This document shows positions 46,176 through 54,380 of a stretch of DNA of 64,000 nucleotides, piece after piece. Source of the stretch: Ferdinandcohnia humi_A (GTDB taxonomy: Bacteria > Bacillota > Bacilli > Bacillales > Bacillaceae_L); the NCBI GenBank assembly GCA_047608075.1, contig JBLKRX010000018.1, positions 1 through 64,000 on the forward strand. The letters run 5' to 3'. The translations under genes and the position numbers were made by a program. The notes beneath the pieces were generated by a model. The model saw nothing but the letters and a program-made list of their open reading frames with translations, was not told the origin of the DNA and made no database searches. The number at the start of each line of letters is the position of its first letter. The first letter of the stretch is position 1.

Positions 46176-46365
46176 ATAGTTTTACCCCCAAGGTATAAGG
46201 TCCTCGGTCTATCGACCTGCGGATACGCCTCCCGCTGTGGGCTACGTCCCCATCCAACTACAAATAGAACCTTTATGTTTTTCTTTATAACTGGATATAG
46301 ACAATAACCCCACTAATCATAAGTATAGAACACCATAAAAAAATATCCTATACTTTCTTGAAATC
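46176..46365. other. Right-end region of the element
   Basis: About 190 bp from the TnpA-like start to the ysdA junction. It should hold the promoter of the recombinase operon. A GC-rich patch GGTCCTCGGTCTATCGACC (46198-46217) can form a hairpin just upstream of the first recombinase gene and could control its expression. AT-rich sequence follows to the terminal repeat. Confidence 0.45.
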
Positions 46366-46395
46366 ATGTACAGATACTTGGCTTTTCATAACCTA
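46366..46395. other. Right attachment site and terminal inverted repeat
   Basis: ATGTACA at 46366-46372, nine bases, CTTTTCATAA at 46382-46391, then the CCTA core at 46392-46395, which is directly followed by ysdA codons. In reverse complement it matches the left end (TTATGA, AAG, TGTACAT with the same nine-base spacing). Confidence 0.75.
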
Positions 46396-46549
46396 GTGTT
46401 GTACCTAATGCACCCCCTAAAATCGAAATCAACCAAATATGCTTTTCAGAAATTCTCCATTCATCCTTTTTTGCCCGTTGTTTGTCAAGATACATTATGA
46501 GGAATCCATATATATTAAGAATAATAAAAATGATAGGAATTAATTGCAT
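46392..46549 (-). pseudogene. ysdA: ysdA 5' fragment (DUF1294, N-terminal half)
   Basis: ATG at 46549 with AGGAGG upstream begins MQLIPIIFIILNIYGFLIMY, then LDKQRAKKDEWRISEKHIWL and ILGGALGTTLG, which is the N-terminal half of DUF1294. At the CCTA core the frame enters the element and ends after nine foreign residues at 46364. The 3' half lies at 36378-36493. It follows rplT, the usual place of ysdA. A short membrane peptide of about 62 residues might still be made. Confidence 0.93.
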
Positions 46550-46598
46550 AGTCGTCCTCCTGTTTTGATAGTAGTTCACTTACCAATCCGCAAAGCAT

Positions 46599-46638
46599 AA
46601 AAAAAAGCTACCCTCATTTTACACGAGAGTAACCTTTT
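46599..46638 (-). terminator. Terminator of infC-rpmI-rplT
   Basis: Arms GTTACTCTCGTG-like and AGGGTAGCTTT with a long T run on the minus strand after rplT. Confidence 0.85.
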
Positions 46639-46647
46639 TACGTAAGA

Positions 46648-47007
46648 TTATTTGTTTAGGTTGTTTTTTGCAACTGTTGCTAATTCTGCAAATGCTTTTT
46701 CATCGCTAATAGCTAGGTCAGCAAGCATTTTGCGGTTTACTTCGATACCAGCAACTTTTAAACCGTGCATTAAACGGCTATAAGAAAGACCGTTCATACG
46801 AGCAGCTGCGTTGATACGAGTAATCCAAAGCTTACGGAAGTCGCGTTTCTTTTGACGACGGTCACGATAAGCATACATTAATGATTTCATTACTTGTTGG
46901 TTTGCAACTTTATATAAAGTGTGTTTTGAACCGAAATAACCTTTTGCTAATTTTAATACCTTTTTACGACGTTTGCGTGTAACAGTACCGCCTTTTACTC
47001 TTGGCAT
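46648..47007 (-). CDS. rplT: 50S ribosomal protein L20
   Basis: Early-assembly protein of the large ribosomal subunit, 119 residues as in B. subtilis. The N terminus is very basic (MPRVKGGTVTRKRRKKVLKLAKGYFGSKH), with the conserved LWITRINAAARMNGLSYSRLMHGL in the globular part. In low-GC Firmicutes L20 also represses its own operon by binding the leader RNA upstream of infC. Third gene of infC-rpmI-rplT. Confidence 0.98.
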   Translation of the reverse strand: MPRVKGGTVTRKRRKKVLKLAKGYFGSKHTLYKVANQQVMKSLMYAYRDRRQKKRDFRKLWITRINAAARMNGLSYSRLMHGLKVAGIEVNRKMLADLAISDEKAFAELATVAKNNLNK

Positions 47008-47043
47008 TTTGTTTCCCTCCTAGAATCTATATCAATCAACGAA

Positions 47044-47244
47044 TTATTTAATGTTGTCTAACATATGGCGAATACGTTTGAAATCGCCTTTGCTTACTAA
47101 TGTAGCTTTACGAAGCTTACGTTTTTGTTTTTGAGTTTTGTTTCCAAATAAGTGGCTTGTATATGCATGTGAACGTTTAAGTTTACCAGATCCAGTTTTC
47201 TTAAAACGCTTAGCAGTACCACGGTGTGTTTTCATTTTTGGCAT
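47044..47244 (-). CDS. rpmI: 50S ribosomal protein L35
   Basis: A 66-residue basic protein (MPKMKTHRGTAKRFKKTGSGKLKR) of the large subunit, in the usual place between infC and rplT. GGAGGAACTCCC-type ribosome binding site precedes the ATG. Confidence 0.98.
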   Translation of the reverse strand: MPKMKTHRGTAKRFKKTGSGKLKRSHAYTSHLFGNKTQKQKRKLRKATLVSKGDFKRIRHMLDNIK

Positions 47245-47265
47245 AGGGAGTTCCTCCTCATTTCA

Positions 47266-47784
47266 TTACTTTTCATTTTTAGGTGCTAGTACTAAAAACA
47301 TGCTTCTACCATCCATTTTTGGATGTGATTCAATAGTAGCAACTTCAGCACAAGCTGCAGAAAAACGATCTAACACACGTTGACCGATTTCCTTATGTGT
47401 AATAGCACGACCCTTAAAACGAATTGACGCTTTAACTTTGTCGCCCTTTTCAAGGAATTTTATTGCATTACGAAGCTTTGTATTGAAATCATGCTCGTCG
47501 ATTGTTGGACTAAGTCTAACTTCTTTAACGTTAATGATTTTTTGATTTTTGCGAGCTTCTTTTTCCTTTTTCTGTTGCTCAAAACGGAACTTACCGTAGT
47601 CCATGATACGACATACAGGTGGTTTCGCATTTGGTGCAACCATTACAAGATCAAGGTTTGCTCTAGCAGCAATTTCTAATGCTTCTTGTTTTGATTTAAT
47701 TCCTAGCTGATCACCATTTTGACCAATCAAACGAACTTCACGAGCACGAATGCCCTCGTTAACCATCATGTCTTTGCTAATAAT
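47266..47784 (-). CDS. infC: Translation initiation factor IF-3 (ATT start)
   Basis: Binds the 30S subunit, keeps subunits apart and proofreads initiation codons. GGAGG (47791-47795) is followed after 6 bp by ATT ATT AGC AAA, so the start is one of two adjacent ATT codons (47784 or 47781); the frame opened upstream by an ATG has no ribosome binding site. About 172 residues. N-terminal ISKDMMVNEGIRAREVRLIG, linker rich in Lys/Glu, and C-terminal domain with DKVKASIRFKGRA. Non-canonical ATT starts let IF-3 repress its own translation. Confidence 0.96.
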   Translation of the reverse strand: MISKDMMVNEGIRAREVRLIGQNGDQLGIKSKQEALEIAARANLDLVMVAPNAKPPVCRIMDYGKFRFEQQKKEKEARKNQKIINVKEVRLSPTIDEHDFNTKLRNAIKFLEKGDKVKASIRFKGRAITHKEIGQRVLDRFSAACAEVATIESHPKMDGRSMFLVLAPKNEK

Positions 47785-47839
47785 TAGCCACCTCCAAGGT
47801 TTAATAATGAATGCCTCGTTTGACAATTAATTTTACGCA

Positions 47840-48010
47840 TTTTACAGGTTTGAGACAAACAAAAAAGTGTGAATGCTAAAACACCCACACTTTTACAATT
47901 CATTCGTACAATTAAGTGATTAATGAACGTAAACCTACCAACTGCAATTTGCGTCAATCAGGTGAGAAGCGGGTGCTTCTGCTTTACTCAAACAAGTATT
48001 CAATTTACCT
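47840..48010 (-). promoter_or_regulatory. L20-type leader of infC-rpmI-rplT
   Basis: On the minus strand the leader has AGAAGCACCCGCTTCTCACC followed by GATTGACGCAAATTGCAGTT, a layout I recognise as the Bacillus L20 leader, then a terminator with arms AAAAGTGTGGGTG and ATTCACACTTTT plus T run (47861-47895). L20 binding promotes premature termination, giving feedback control of the operon. Confidence 0.88.
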
Positions 48011-48019
48011 TAAGTAGTA

Positions 48020-48318
48020 TAACATTGTGCAATGACTTCTGTCAAATAGATAAGCTAGTAATCTAACACAACGAATTTTATTGTAACAAACATAATTATA
48101 TTAGGCAAGAACTTTTTTATTTAAAGCCTAGCAAGAGTCCTGTTGATTTACGTTACAAGTGGACGCTTTTTGCGGGGGCTCGCTTGGACACGCTTTTCCT
48201 CCAGGACTTCTAGAAGCTTTCTCGAAAGAAGCCACGCACGAAGAGAATGTAAATGCATTCACAAAAATGCGCCGTCTTTCACTTCAATCAACAAGCTTTG
48301 TAATTTAAATTATCTAGT
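48020..48318. repeat. Intergenic region with a Bacillus-type imperfect repeat
   Basis: Between thrS and the infC leader. The stretch 48150-48260 (GTGGACGCTTTTTGCGGGGG, then CTCGCTTGGACACGC) resembles the GGACGCTTTCCGCGGG-type repeats scattered in Bacillaceae genomes. It must also contain the infC promoter near 48010-48060. No gene seen. Confidence 0.5.
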
Positions 48319-48350
48319 AAAAAAACGCGCACTAGATAACTTTAGTGGCG
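48319..48350 (-). terminator. Terminator of thrS
   Basis: Arms CGCCACTA and TAGTGCGCG with a T run on the minus strand, 15 bp after the thrS stop. Confidence 0.85.
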
Positions 48351-48364
48351 TTTCATTACAAGTC

Positions 48365-50296
48365 TTATTTCTTAATTTCCTCAAGCACAGTGCTTACGAA
48401 TGATTCAAATGAAACAGTTTCAGATTTTTGTTCACCATATTTACGAACGTTTACTGCATTCTCTTGAATTTCATTATCCCCAACCACAAGCATATAAGGG
48501 ATTTTTTGCATTTGAGCTTCACGGATTTTGTAACCGATCTTTTCATCGCGATCATCAAGCTCAACTCGTAGTCCCTCAGCTTGGAGCTTCTCTTTAACAC
48601 TCTTTGCATAGTCTAAATGAGCATCTGGAGAAACTGGAATAACTTGAACCTGAACAGGAGCTAACCATGTTGGGAATGCACCTTTATACTCCTCAATTAG
48701 GAAGGCAACAAAGCGTTCCATTGTCGAAACAACACCACGGTGGATAACAACTGGACGATGTTGCTTACCATCTTCTCCAACATAAGTAAGATCAAATCGT
48801 TCTGGTAATAAGAAGTCCAGTTGTACAGTTGATAAAGTTTCATCCTTACCTAAAGCAGTACGAACTTGAACATCAAGCTTTGGACCATAGAATGCTGCTT
48901 CTCCTTCAGCTTCAAAATAATCTAAACCAAGATCATCCATCGCTTCTTTTAACATGGACTGTGCTTTCTCCCACATTGCATCATCATCAAAATACTTCTC
49001 TTTGTCAGCAGGGTCACGGTACGATAAACGGAAGCTATAGTCCTCGATATTGAAATCCTTATAAACCTCAAGAACTAGGTTCACTACGCGAATAAATTCT
49101 TCCTTAATTTGATCTGGACGAACAAAGATATGAGCATCATTTAGAGTCATCCCTCTAACACGTTGTAAACCTGATAAAGCCCCACTCATTTCATAACGAT
49201 GCATTGTTCCAAGTTCTGCAATTCGAATTGGTAGCTTTCGATAGCTGTGAATTCCGTTCTTATAGATCATCATATGGTGTGGACAGTTCATTGGACGCAA
49301 TACCAATTCCTCATTGTCCATTTCCATTACAGGGAACATATCCTCTTGGTAGTGATCCCAGTGACCAGATGTTTTGTATAAATCAACACTACCCATGATA
49401 GGAGTATAAACATGGTCATATCCAAGTTTCACTTCTTTATCAACAATATATCGTTCAATCACACGACGAATTGTTGCACCTTTTGGTAGCCACAGAGGCA
49501 GACCTTGACCAACCTTTTGCGAGTTAGTGAAAAGATTTAACTCTTTCCCTAATTTACGATGATCGCGCTCTTTCGCTTCTTCTAATAAACGTAAGTGCTC
49601 ATCAAGATCTGCTTTTTTGAAGAATGCAGTTCCATAGATACGTTGAAGCATTTTGTTATTACTATCTCCACGCCAGTATGCACCAGCAATGCTTAGTAAT
49701 TTGAATTCCTTAATTTTTCCAGTTGAAGGTACATGCACTCCACGGCAAAGGTCGAAGAATTCACCTTGTTCGTAAATCGATAATGCCTCACCTTCAGGGA
49801 TATCTTGAATTAATTCAAGCTTTAAATTATCACCAATCTCACTGTATCTCTTAATCGCTTCATCTCGTGAAACCTCTTCGCGATGTATATCTAAATTTTC
49901 ATTTATGATTTTTTTCATTTCTTTTTCGATTTCAGGAAGATCCTCTGGAGTTAATGATTTCTCCATATCGATATCGTAATAGAAACCATTTTCAATAACT
50001 GGCCCTACTCCTAATTTTACATCTTTATATAGTCGTTTAATTGCTTGAGCCATTAAATGAGCAGTACTATGTCTCATAATTTCTAAAGCTTCATCACTAT
50101 CTTGTGTCACAATAGCAATTTCACCATCTTCATGTATCTCAGTACGAAGGTCAATTAAATTACCATTTAACTTACCAGCAATTGATTTTTTCTTTAAACC
50201 AGGGCTAATTGAACCCGCTATTTCTTCTGTAGTCGTACCTTTAGGAAACTCCTTCACTGCTCCGTCTGGGAATGTAATTTTTACTACATCTGACAT
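48365..50296 (-). CDS. thrS: Threonyl-tRNA synthetase
   Basis: Charges tRNA-Thr; 643 residues, the B. subtilis length. N-terminal TGS domain (about 1-62), the editing domain with HSTAHLMAQAIK (about 73-84) and the second metal motif CRGVHVPSTG, then the class II core with zinc ligand MNCPHHM (Cys near 336), motif 2 (MHRYEMSGALSGLQRVRGMT) and motif 3 (VIHRGVVSTMERFVAFL), and a C-terminal anticodon-binding domain. ATG at 50296 has AAGGAG upstream. Controlled by the Thr T-box leader. Confidence 0.98.
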   Translation of the reverse strand: MSDVVKITFPDGAVKEFPKGTTTEEIAGSISPGLKKKSIAGKLNGNLIDLRTEIHEDGEIAIVTQDSDEALEIMRHSTAHLMAQAIKRLYKDVKLGVGPVIENGFYYDIDMEKSLTPEDLPEIEKEMKKIINENLDIHREEVSRDEAIKRYSEIGDNLKLELIQDIPEGEALSIYEQGEFFDLCRGVHVPSTGKIKEFKLLSIAGAYWRGDSNNKMLQRIYGTAFFKKADLDEHLRLLEEAKERDHRKLGKELNLFTNSQKVGQGLPLWLPKGATIRRVIERYIVDKEVKLGYDHVYTPIMGSVDLYKTSGHWDHYQEDMFPVMEMDNEELVLRPMNCPHHMMIYKNGIHSYRKLPIRIAELGTMHRYEMSGALSGLQRVRGMTLNDAHIFVRPDQIKEEFIRVVNLVLEVYKDFNIEDYSFRLSYRDPADKEKYFDDDAMWEKAQSMLKEAMDDLGLDYFEAEGEAAFYGPKLDVQVRTALGKDETLSTVQLDFLLPERFDLTYVGEDGKQHRPVVIHRGVVSTMERFVAFLIEEYKGAFPTWLAPVQVQVIPVSPDAHLDYAKSVKEKLQAEGLRVELDDRDEKIGYKIREAQMQKIPYMLVVGDNEIQENAVNVRKYGEQKSETVSFESFVSTVLEEIKK

Positions 50297-50326
50297 CACT
50301 TTCAACTCCTTCTTTTTAATGAAAAT

Positions 50327-50740
50327 AAAAAATACCCGTCCCTATAAAAAGGGACGAGTATTAATAAACATAATATCGTGGTTCCACCCAAGTTCCCATT
50401 CGACAAATGATAAGCTGCGAATCTCTTCGTTGACTTGTCGCTCCGGTTCTCACGTATTAAAAAATACGCTCCGATCCTCACTCCGACGTCGCCTCGACCT
50501 TCTTGCTTCTCCTTTGTCTTACTTCGACAAATGATAAGCTGCATATAGCCAAGCCAAATCACCTGTTTCATGGCTCAAGAAATAGATAACGGTAATCCCG
50601 TCAGTAATTACAACTCTGACAATAAATCAAAGGTTCACTACTGAAGCTTGGAGGTGGTAATGGTATAATTCGTGTTAGGAAGCTTCCAGCCTTGGCCTCC
50701 CTCTCTATGAACCGTAAAAATACAATCATGTCCTCGTCAT
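50327..50740 (-). promoter_or_regulatory. T-box leader (Thr) of thrS, enlarged by a repeat
   Basis: The T-box motif TTGGGTGGAACCACGAT lies at about 50380-50396 on the minus strand, followed by the terminator arms ATACTCGTCCCTTTT and AGGGACGGGTATT with T run (50330-50362). The stem I region at about 50640-50720 includes GGCCAAGGCTGGAAG and two adjacent ACC (Thr) codons (50654-50659). Between stem I and the T-box motif lies a 124-bp insertion flanked by a 20-bp direct repeat, so the leader is unusually long. Confidence 0.9.
50399..50542. repeat. Repeat inserted in the thrS leader, with 20-bp direct repeats
   Basis: TTCGACAAATGATAAGCTGC occurs perfectly at 50399-50418 and 50523-50542, 124 bp apart. 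The bases between (GAATCTCTTCGTTGACTTG and onward, including CTCACGTATTA and TACGCTCCGATCCTCACTCC) match, with changes, the segments at 50757-50873 and 58925-58990. Confidence 0.85.
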
Positions 50741-50756
50741 TACTTTTCAAATATAG

Positions 50757-50873
50757 AGGATGTTCAAAAAGTCACCAAATGATAACCTTCGAATCTCGGC
50801 GTCACTCTGTCCTCGGGGCTGTCGTTCCTTGAACCTTCTTACTTCTGATTCGACGACTTTTTGGACAACACAT
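50757..50873. repeat. Dispersed repeat upstream of the thrS leader
   Basis: Bounded by inverted arms GTTCAAAAAGTC and GACTTTTTGGAC. Inside is CAAATGATAACCTTCGAATCTC, CCTTCTTACTTCTGATTCGACGA. It shares this internal order with the repeat in the thrS leader and is a Bacillus-type mobile or palindromic repeat without coding capacity. It occupies most of the gap between ytxC and the thrS leader and could also end ytxC transcription. Confidence 0.75.
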
Positions 50874-50944
50874 TTACAATTGTTTTTTCAATATGTAGGT
50901 ATTATATTCTTATTTGAAAGTGAAATCAAGGGCACTTTTTATAT

Positions 50945-51805
50945 TTATATTTTTTTTGTTTGAAGTCGATTATTTTCAAAGTACTTCTTAGTATAAATGG
51001 TAACTTTCTCTAAGAAAATATTAAGTATTGTTTGAACCATACCATTGTCCATATCATCTGTATAAATATAAATGGCTTGCGGAGATATAGAAACCAAAGG
51101 TGCTAGGACGGCAGAATCAATATACATTGGCTGGCGCATTATTAATTTACGATCAACATATTTTAAAAGTTCGTCTCTCTTGATTTCACAAAATTCGTGA
51201 GTATAAAAGTAAAATTGCTCATCATGCAGAATATGTATTTGATCAAGCTTCGGTTCTCGATTCTCTCGGAAATCTCGTAATCCTTGAATAAATGCCTGAT
51301 ATTCCTGCTCAAGCTTATATTCGTCAATCGCAGACTCAACATATTGTAACAATAGTTCGTTATACGTTCGAAGACGAAACTTTATAAAGGATTCAAAAGA
51401 AAACGAAATTGGCATCTTTAAAAAGTCTTGTAAAACCTCAGAGATTAACACTTCTCTCGAAACAAAATCCTGAATCGATGGAATCTCAGGATTGTTGCCA
51501 TCAAGTAGGTATTTCGCAATTTCTAGAATTTGCTTTTTTTCTTCATAATCTGTGAAATAAAAGAGGTTTTCAATAATGGACAGAATCCAATTGTCTTCTT
51601 TCGTTCTAATAATGAAATCCGTAATTGCCGGTATCATTATTGCTTGAACAACATATTGATTTTTCTTCGCTATATAAACAGAAACAATGTTTTCATTAAC
51701 AATTGAAGCATTTATGTAATTTATTGAAAGAGCATCCGCCTTTGCTTGTATGCTCTTAAATAATTTAAGTGCATCAGTAGTTTCAATAAAATGTATCTCT
51801 ATCAA
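50945..51805 (-). CDS. ytxC: YtxC family sporulation protein
   Basis: A 286-residue protein of the YtxC family (putative sporulation protein). Recognisable segments are INASIVNENIVSVYIAKKNQYVVQAIMIPAITDFI (about 34-68) and FIKFRLRTYNELLLQYVESAIDEYK (about 140-165). No catalytic motif is evident, and the protein is soluble. It lies between dnaI and thrS on the same strand as in B. subtilis. The function is not established. Confidence 0.85.
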   Translation of the reverse strand: MIEIHFIETTDALKLFKSIQAKADALSINYINASIVNENIVSVYIAKKNQYVVQAIMIPAITDFIIRTKEDNWILSIIENLFYFTDYEEKKQILEIAKYLLDGNNPEIPSIQDFVSREVLISEVLQDFLKMPISFSFESFIKFRLRTYNELLLQYVESAIDEYKLEQEYQAFIQGLRDFRENREPKLDQIHILHDEQFYFYTHEFCEIKRDELLKYVDRKLIMRQPMYIDSAVLAPLVSISPQAIYIYTDDMDNGMVQTILNIFLEKVTIYTKKYFENNRLQTKKI

Positions 51806-51871
51806 GCTAGTCCCCCCATTTCGCCAAGTACCCTGTTTTATGTATATGGCCGAGTGGACAACTTTAGAATA

Positions 51872-51912
51872 GAAAAATGGCTATCCCCGTTACAAGTGGG
51901 AAAAGCCATTCT
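51872..51912 (-). terminator. Terminator of nrdR-dnaB-dnaI
   Basis: Arms AATGGCTTTTCCCAC and GGGGATAGCCATT with a T tail on the minus strand directly after the dnaI stop. Confidence 0.85.
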
Positions 51913-52841
51913 TAATAGCGTCGATTCTTGCCTCGAAGTTCGATAGGCTGCGCTAGATATTTAATTCGTTCCATTACTCTTTTTGCCTTTACAACCTCTT
52001 CTTCCCCACGCTGTGTATAGGATAAATGATGCTCGAGACCTTCGAAGTCAAAATTAGATGTAAAAAATGTAGGTAAATTTTCAAGCATTCTAAATTGGAG
52101 AATACTACCCAAAATATCGTCTCTAATCCAGCTGGACATTGATTCAGCACCAATATCATCAAGCATTAAGACTGGAACTCGTTTAACTGCTTCAATTTTC
52201 TCGTTTAATGTTTGATCTTGAAGGGAGCCTTTTAATTCCCTCATAAATTCAGGTACGTAAATAAGCATAGATGCTATATTTTTACGGGCAAGTTCATTTG
52301 CAATCGCCCCTAAGATATACGTCTTTCCAATACCAAAGGAACCATATAGATATAATCCCTGCATTCGCTTTCCAGGCTCATACGTTTCAATGAATTCTTG
52401 TGCTAATAGGATTGCTTTTGAGCGTCCTTCATCGAATTCCAGGCTTTCTAAAGAAGCATCAAGTATCTCCTTTGGAATATACATACTTTTTATCAACGAT
52501 CTATATTTTATTTGCTCATCATGAACTACTTTTCTTGGGCAACGATCATATTGGAGATCAATACGATTACCTTTAATATCAAGATGGGGATGATAACCTT
52601 GTAGCATGTTTTTACAAGCTTCCAGACTTTCACACTTGTTACATTCTTTACTTTGATTAATATACTCGTAGAGCTTGACTAAACTCCTATTAATAACATC
52701 ATTTGTAATTTGATCTTGATGCTCGATAAGGAAACTTCTAACTTCAGGATTGTTCAACACTTCATGCTTTATTTTTTCGTATCTTTGCTGAAAATCGTTA
52801 CTATTAGATAGCTTTTTTAAAGACTCTTGTACCGGCCTCAT
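51912..52841 (-). CDS. dnaI: Primosomal protein DnaI (helicase loader)
   Basis: AAA+ loader that places the replicative helicase DnaC on DNA. The 309 residues have an N-terminal zinc-binding region (CNKCESLEACKNMLQGYHP, about 74-92) and a C-terminal ATPase domain with Walker A YGSFGIGKTYI (about 168-178), Walker B VPVLMLDDIGAE and the sensor region FFTSNFDFEGL. It starts 21 bp after dnaB and would be expressed with it. Confidence 0.97.
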   Translation of the reverse strand: MRPVQESLKKLSNSNDFQQRYEKIKHEVLNNPEVRSFLIEHQDQITNDVINRSLVKLYEYINQSKECNKCESLEACKNMLQGYHPHLDIKGNRIDLQYDRCPRKVVHDEQIKYRSLIKSMYIPKEILDASLESLEFDEGRSKAILLAQEFIETYEPGKRMQGLYLYGSFGIGKTYILGAIANELARKNIASMLIYVPEFMRELKGSLQDQTLNEKIEAVKRVPVLMLDDIGAESMSSWIRDDILGSILQFRMLENLPTFFTSNFDFEGLEHHLSYTQRGEEEVVKAKRVMERIKYLAQPIELRGKNRRY

Positions 52842-52862
52842 TACTTCACCCCCTAAAGAATT

Positions 52863-54269
52863 TTAGTCATTACTAGTGTTCTCTTTGTATTTTTTTAGTC
52901 TTTCCTGAAACTTTCTTTTTTCCTCTTCGAAGGAAGAAGAGTCCTGATTTGTTTCTTCTTTTTCATTATTAGTTTCTTCTTGCTTCAACCAATCCGGAAG
53001 TAATTCCTTACGAATAGGCTGACGCTTCGTTTTTGTTGTTTTCTTATCTGCTGTCCAGTTATGTTTCTTAGCCGTTTCCATTGCTTCTTTTACTGTCTTT
53101 ATTCCTAAACGTGCCCAATTGCTAGCAATCGTTTCAACATACCCTTTAGTAAGTCTCATATCAGATTTTAGCATTACATAGTAAAGAAGTACATTTACTA
53201 CTCCAGGTAGAAGGTTTTGACGAAACATCACATCTTCAATTATCTTCATTTCTGTTATAGAAGGCTGCGCCCCTCCAGAGACATCAATTAGAAATTCTTT
53301 TGGTGAAATTCGCTCAAGTTTTTGAATTAATTCTTCTTCTTTTGACTTCGGTTCTTTTTGATCCATTGTTTGATGTTGAATCGGTTGCTTACGTTCCATT
53401 AAATTTGGGAGCTCGTTCCCATTTTCAAATTGATACCAATCTCTTGCTGCTCTCCTAAGTTTTTCAATATCGACTGTTTCATTAGGATTAAGCGCACTCA
53501 TTACGATCCCTTGCATTTCAATTGGATTTATACTGTAAAGGAAGGACAGTTTTTTTATCGCCTCTTTTACCTTTGGAGAAATTGATTTCTGAGGAACCAT
53601 AACCTCGGATATACCAGCAAATAACAAATCAAAATCAAAACTAGGATCGTCTATAATAATCTTATTATTAATATTCCGATCCTTAAATTCGTGATTTGCT
53701 TCCACTTCTAAATGATTAACCGTTTCCTCATTCATTGATGCGATCATTTTGGATGCTTTCACAGACTCAAAAACTTCGTTAAATGTCTTTGTAATTGGTT
53801 GGTATTCCTGTAAATCCGGCTCAAGATCCGAAAAAAACCTTTTTAGCTTTAAAAATTTGCTCTTCCCTAAACGATTATAAAGATAAACATTAAGAACCCC
53901 GTCATTAAAGAAACGTTTTGGAGAAAGTGGGGCTTGTAATTCATAAAGAAAGCCCCTTGAATCCTGTTCCACTTTTACAAACGTTTTTAATAGCCCGATT
54001 CCTTCAAGCTTAATTCTCTCTTGATAAATATCTCTTAGATTCGTTTGTAGAAGGGCCATAAGACTGTGATGAGTACTTTCCTCACTCCAAAGTCGATTTT
54101 CCTCTAGTTCACTCCACAATGTCATATATAGACTGAATGCTTTCATTCCTATTAACGGTTGATACAGCAATGAGACAACCTTCCGATCATAGTCATGTAA
54201 CATATCCGCAGAGTGTACAATATAGCGGTCTACTGGTACTAAATCCTTCCAATGCTCCATATCCATCAT
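52863..54269 (-). CDS. dnaB: Replication initiation and membrane attachment protein DnaB
   Basis: Gram-positive DnaB (not the helicase), 468 residues: acts with DnaD and DnaI in origin and restart primosomes. An N-terminal winged-helix-like dimer domain (about 1-140: LVPVDRYIVHSADMLHDYDRKVVSLLYQPLIG) and a DnaD-like DDBH2 domain with the YxxxIxxxW pattern YVETIASNWARLGIKTVKEAM (about 378-398) are visible; a charged flexible tail follows. Second gene of nrdR-dnaB-dnaI; 109 bp after nrdR. Confidence 0.96.
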   Translation of the reverse strand: MMDMEHWKDLVPVDRYIVHSADMLHDYDRKVVSLLYQPLIGMKAFSLYMTLWSELEENRLWSEESTHHSLMALLQTNLRDIYQERIKLEGIGLLKTFVKVEQDSRGFLYELQAPLSPKRFFNDGVLNVYLYNRLGKSKFLKLKRFFSDLEPDLQEYQPITKTFNEVFESVKASKMIASMNEETVNHLEVEANHEFKDRNINNKIIIDDPSFDFDLLFAGISEVMVPQKSISPKVKEAIKKLSFLYSINPIEMQGIVMSALNPNETVDIEKLRRAARDWYQFENGNELPNLMERKQPIQHQTMDQKEPKSKEEELIQKLERISPKEFLIDVSGGAQPSITEMKIIEDVMFRQNLLPGVVNVLLYYVMLKSDMRLTKGYVETIASNWARLGIKTVKEAMETAKKHNWTADKKTTKTKRQPIRKELLPDWLKQEETNNEKEETNQDSSSFEEEKRKFQERLKKYKENTSND

Positions 54270-54344
54270 AGCCTTCCATCTCTTTGTAGCAAAATTTCAT
54301 TCAAAAAGCACAAAACTTTTTTTAAAAAAGTGATTTTCTACTAG

Positions 54345-54380
54345 TAAAAAAAGAGCCTAAATGATTCACTTAAGCCCTTT
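54345..54380 (-). terminator. Hairpin/terminator after nrdR
   Basis: Arms GGGCTTAAGTGA and TCATTTAGGCTC with a long T run on the minus strand, starting at the nrdR stop codon. It may attenuate rather than fully stop read-through into dnaB. Confidence 0.75.

Larger units (their letters stand above)
36490..46391. mobile_element. Tn554-like tyrosine-recombinase element with cadmium resistance and DUF1294 cargo
   Basis: About 9.9 kb between two CCTA copies (36490-36493 and 46392-46395), each abutting one half of ysdA. Removing one core copy and the intervening DNA restores the gene in frame. Contents: DUF1294 gene (+), cadA and cadC (-), and a module of three tyrosine recombinases with a coiled-coil TnpC-like protein (-). 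The ends carry imperfect inverted repeats. There is no transposase of DDE type. The arrangement (recombinases at one end, resistance cargo, no target duplication beyond a short core) follows Tn554 and related recombinase-in-trio elements. Confidence 0.9.

Noticed and set aside
36490..46391. Integrative conjugative element or phage
   Set aside because: No conjugation, replication, capsid or lysis genes; only recombinases, cadCA and the DUF1294 gene.
50302..50571. 89-residue minus-strand ORF before thrS
   Set aside because: It lies wholly within the T-box leader and the inserted repeat; the T-box and terminator explain this sequence.
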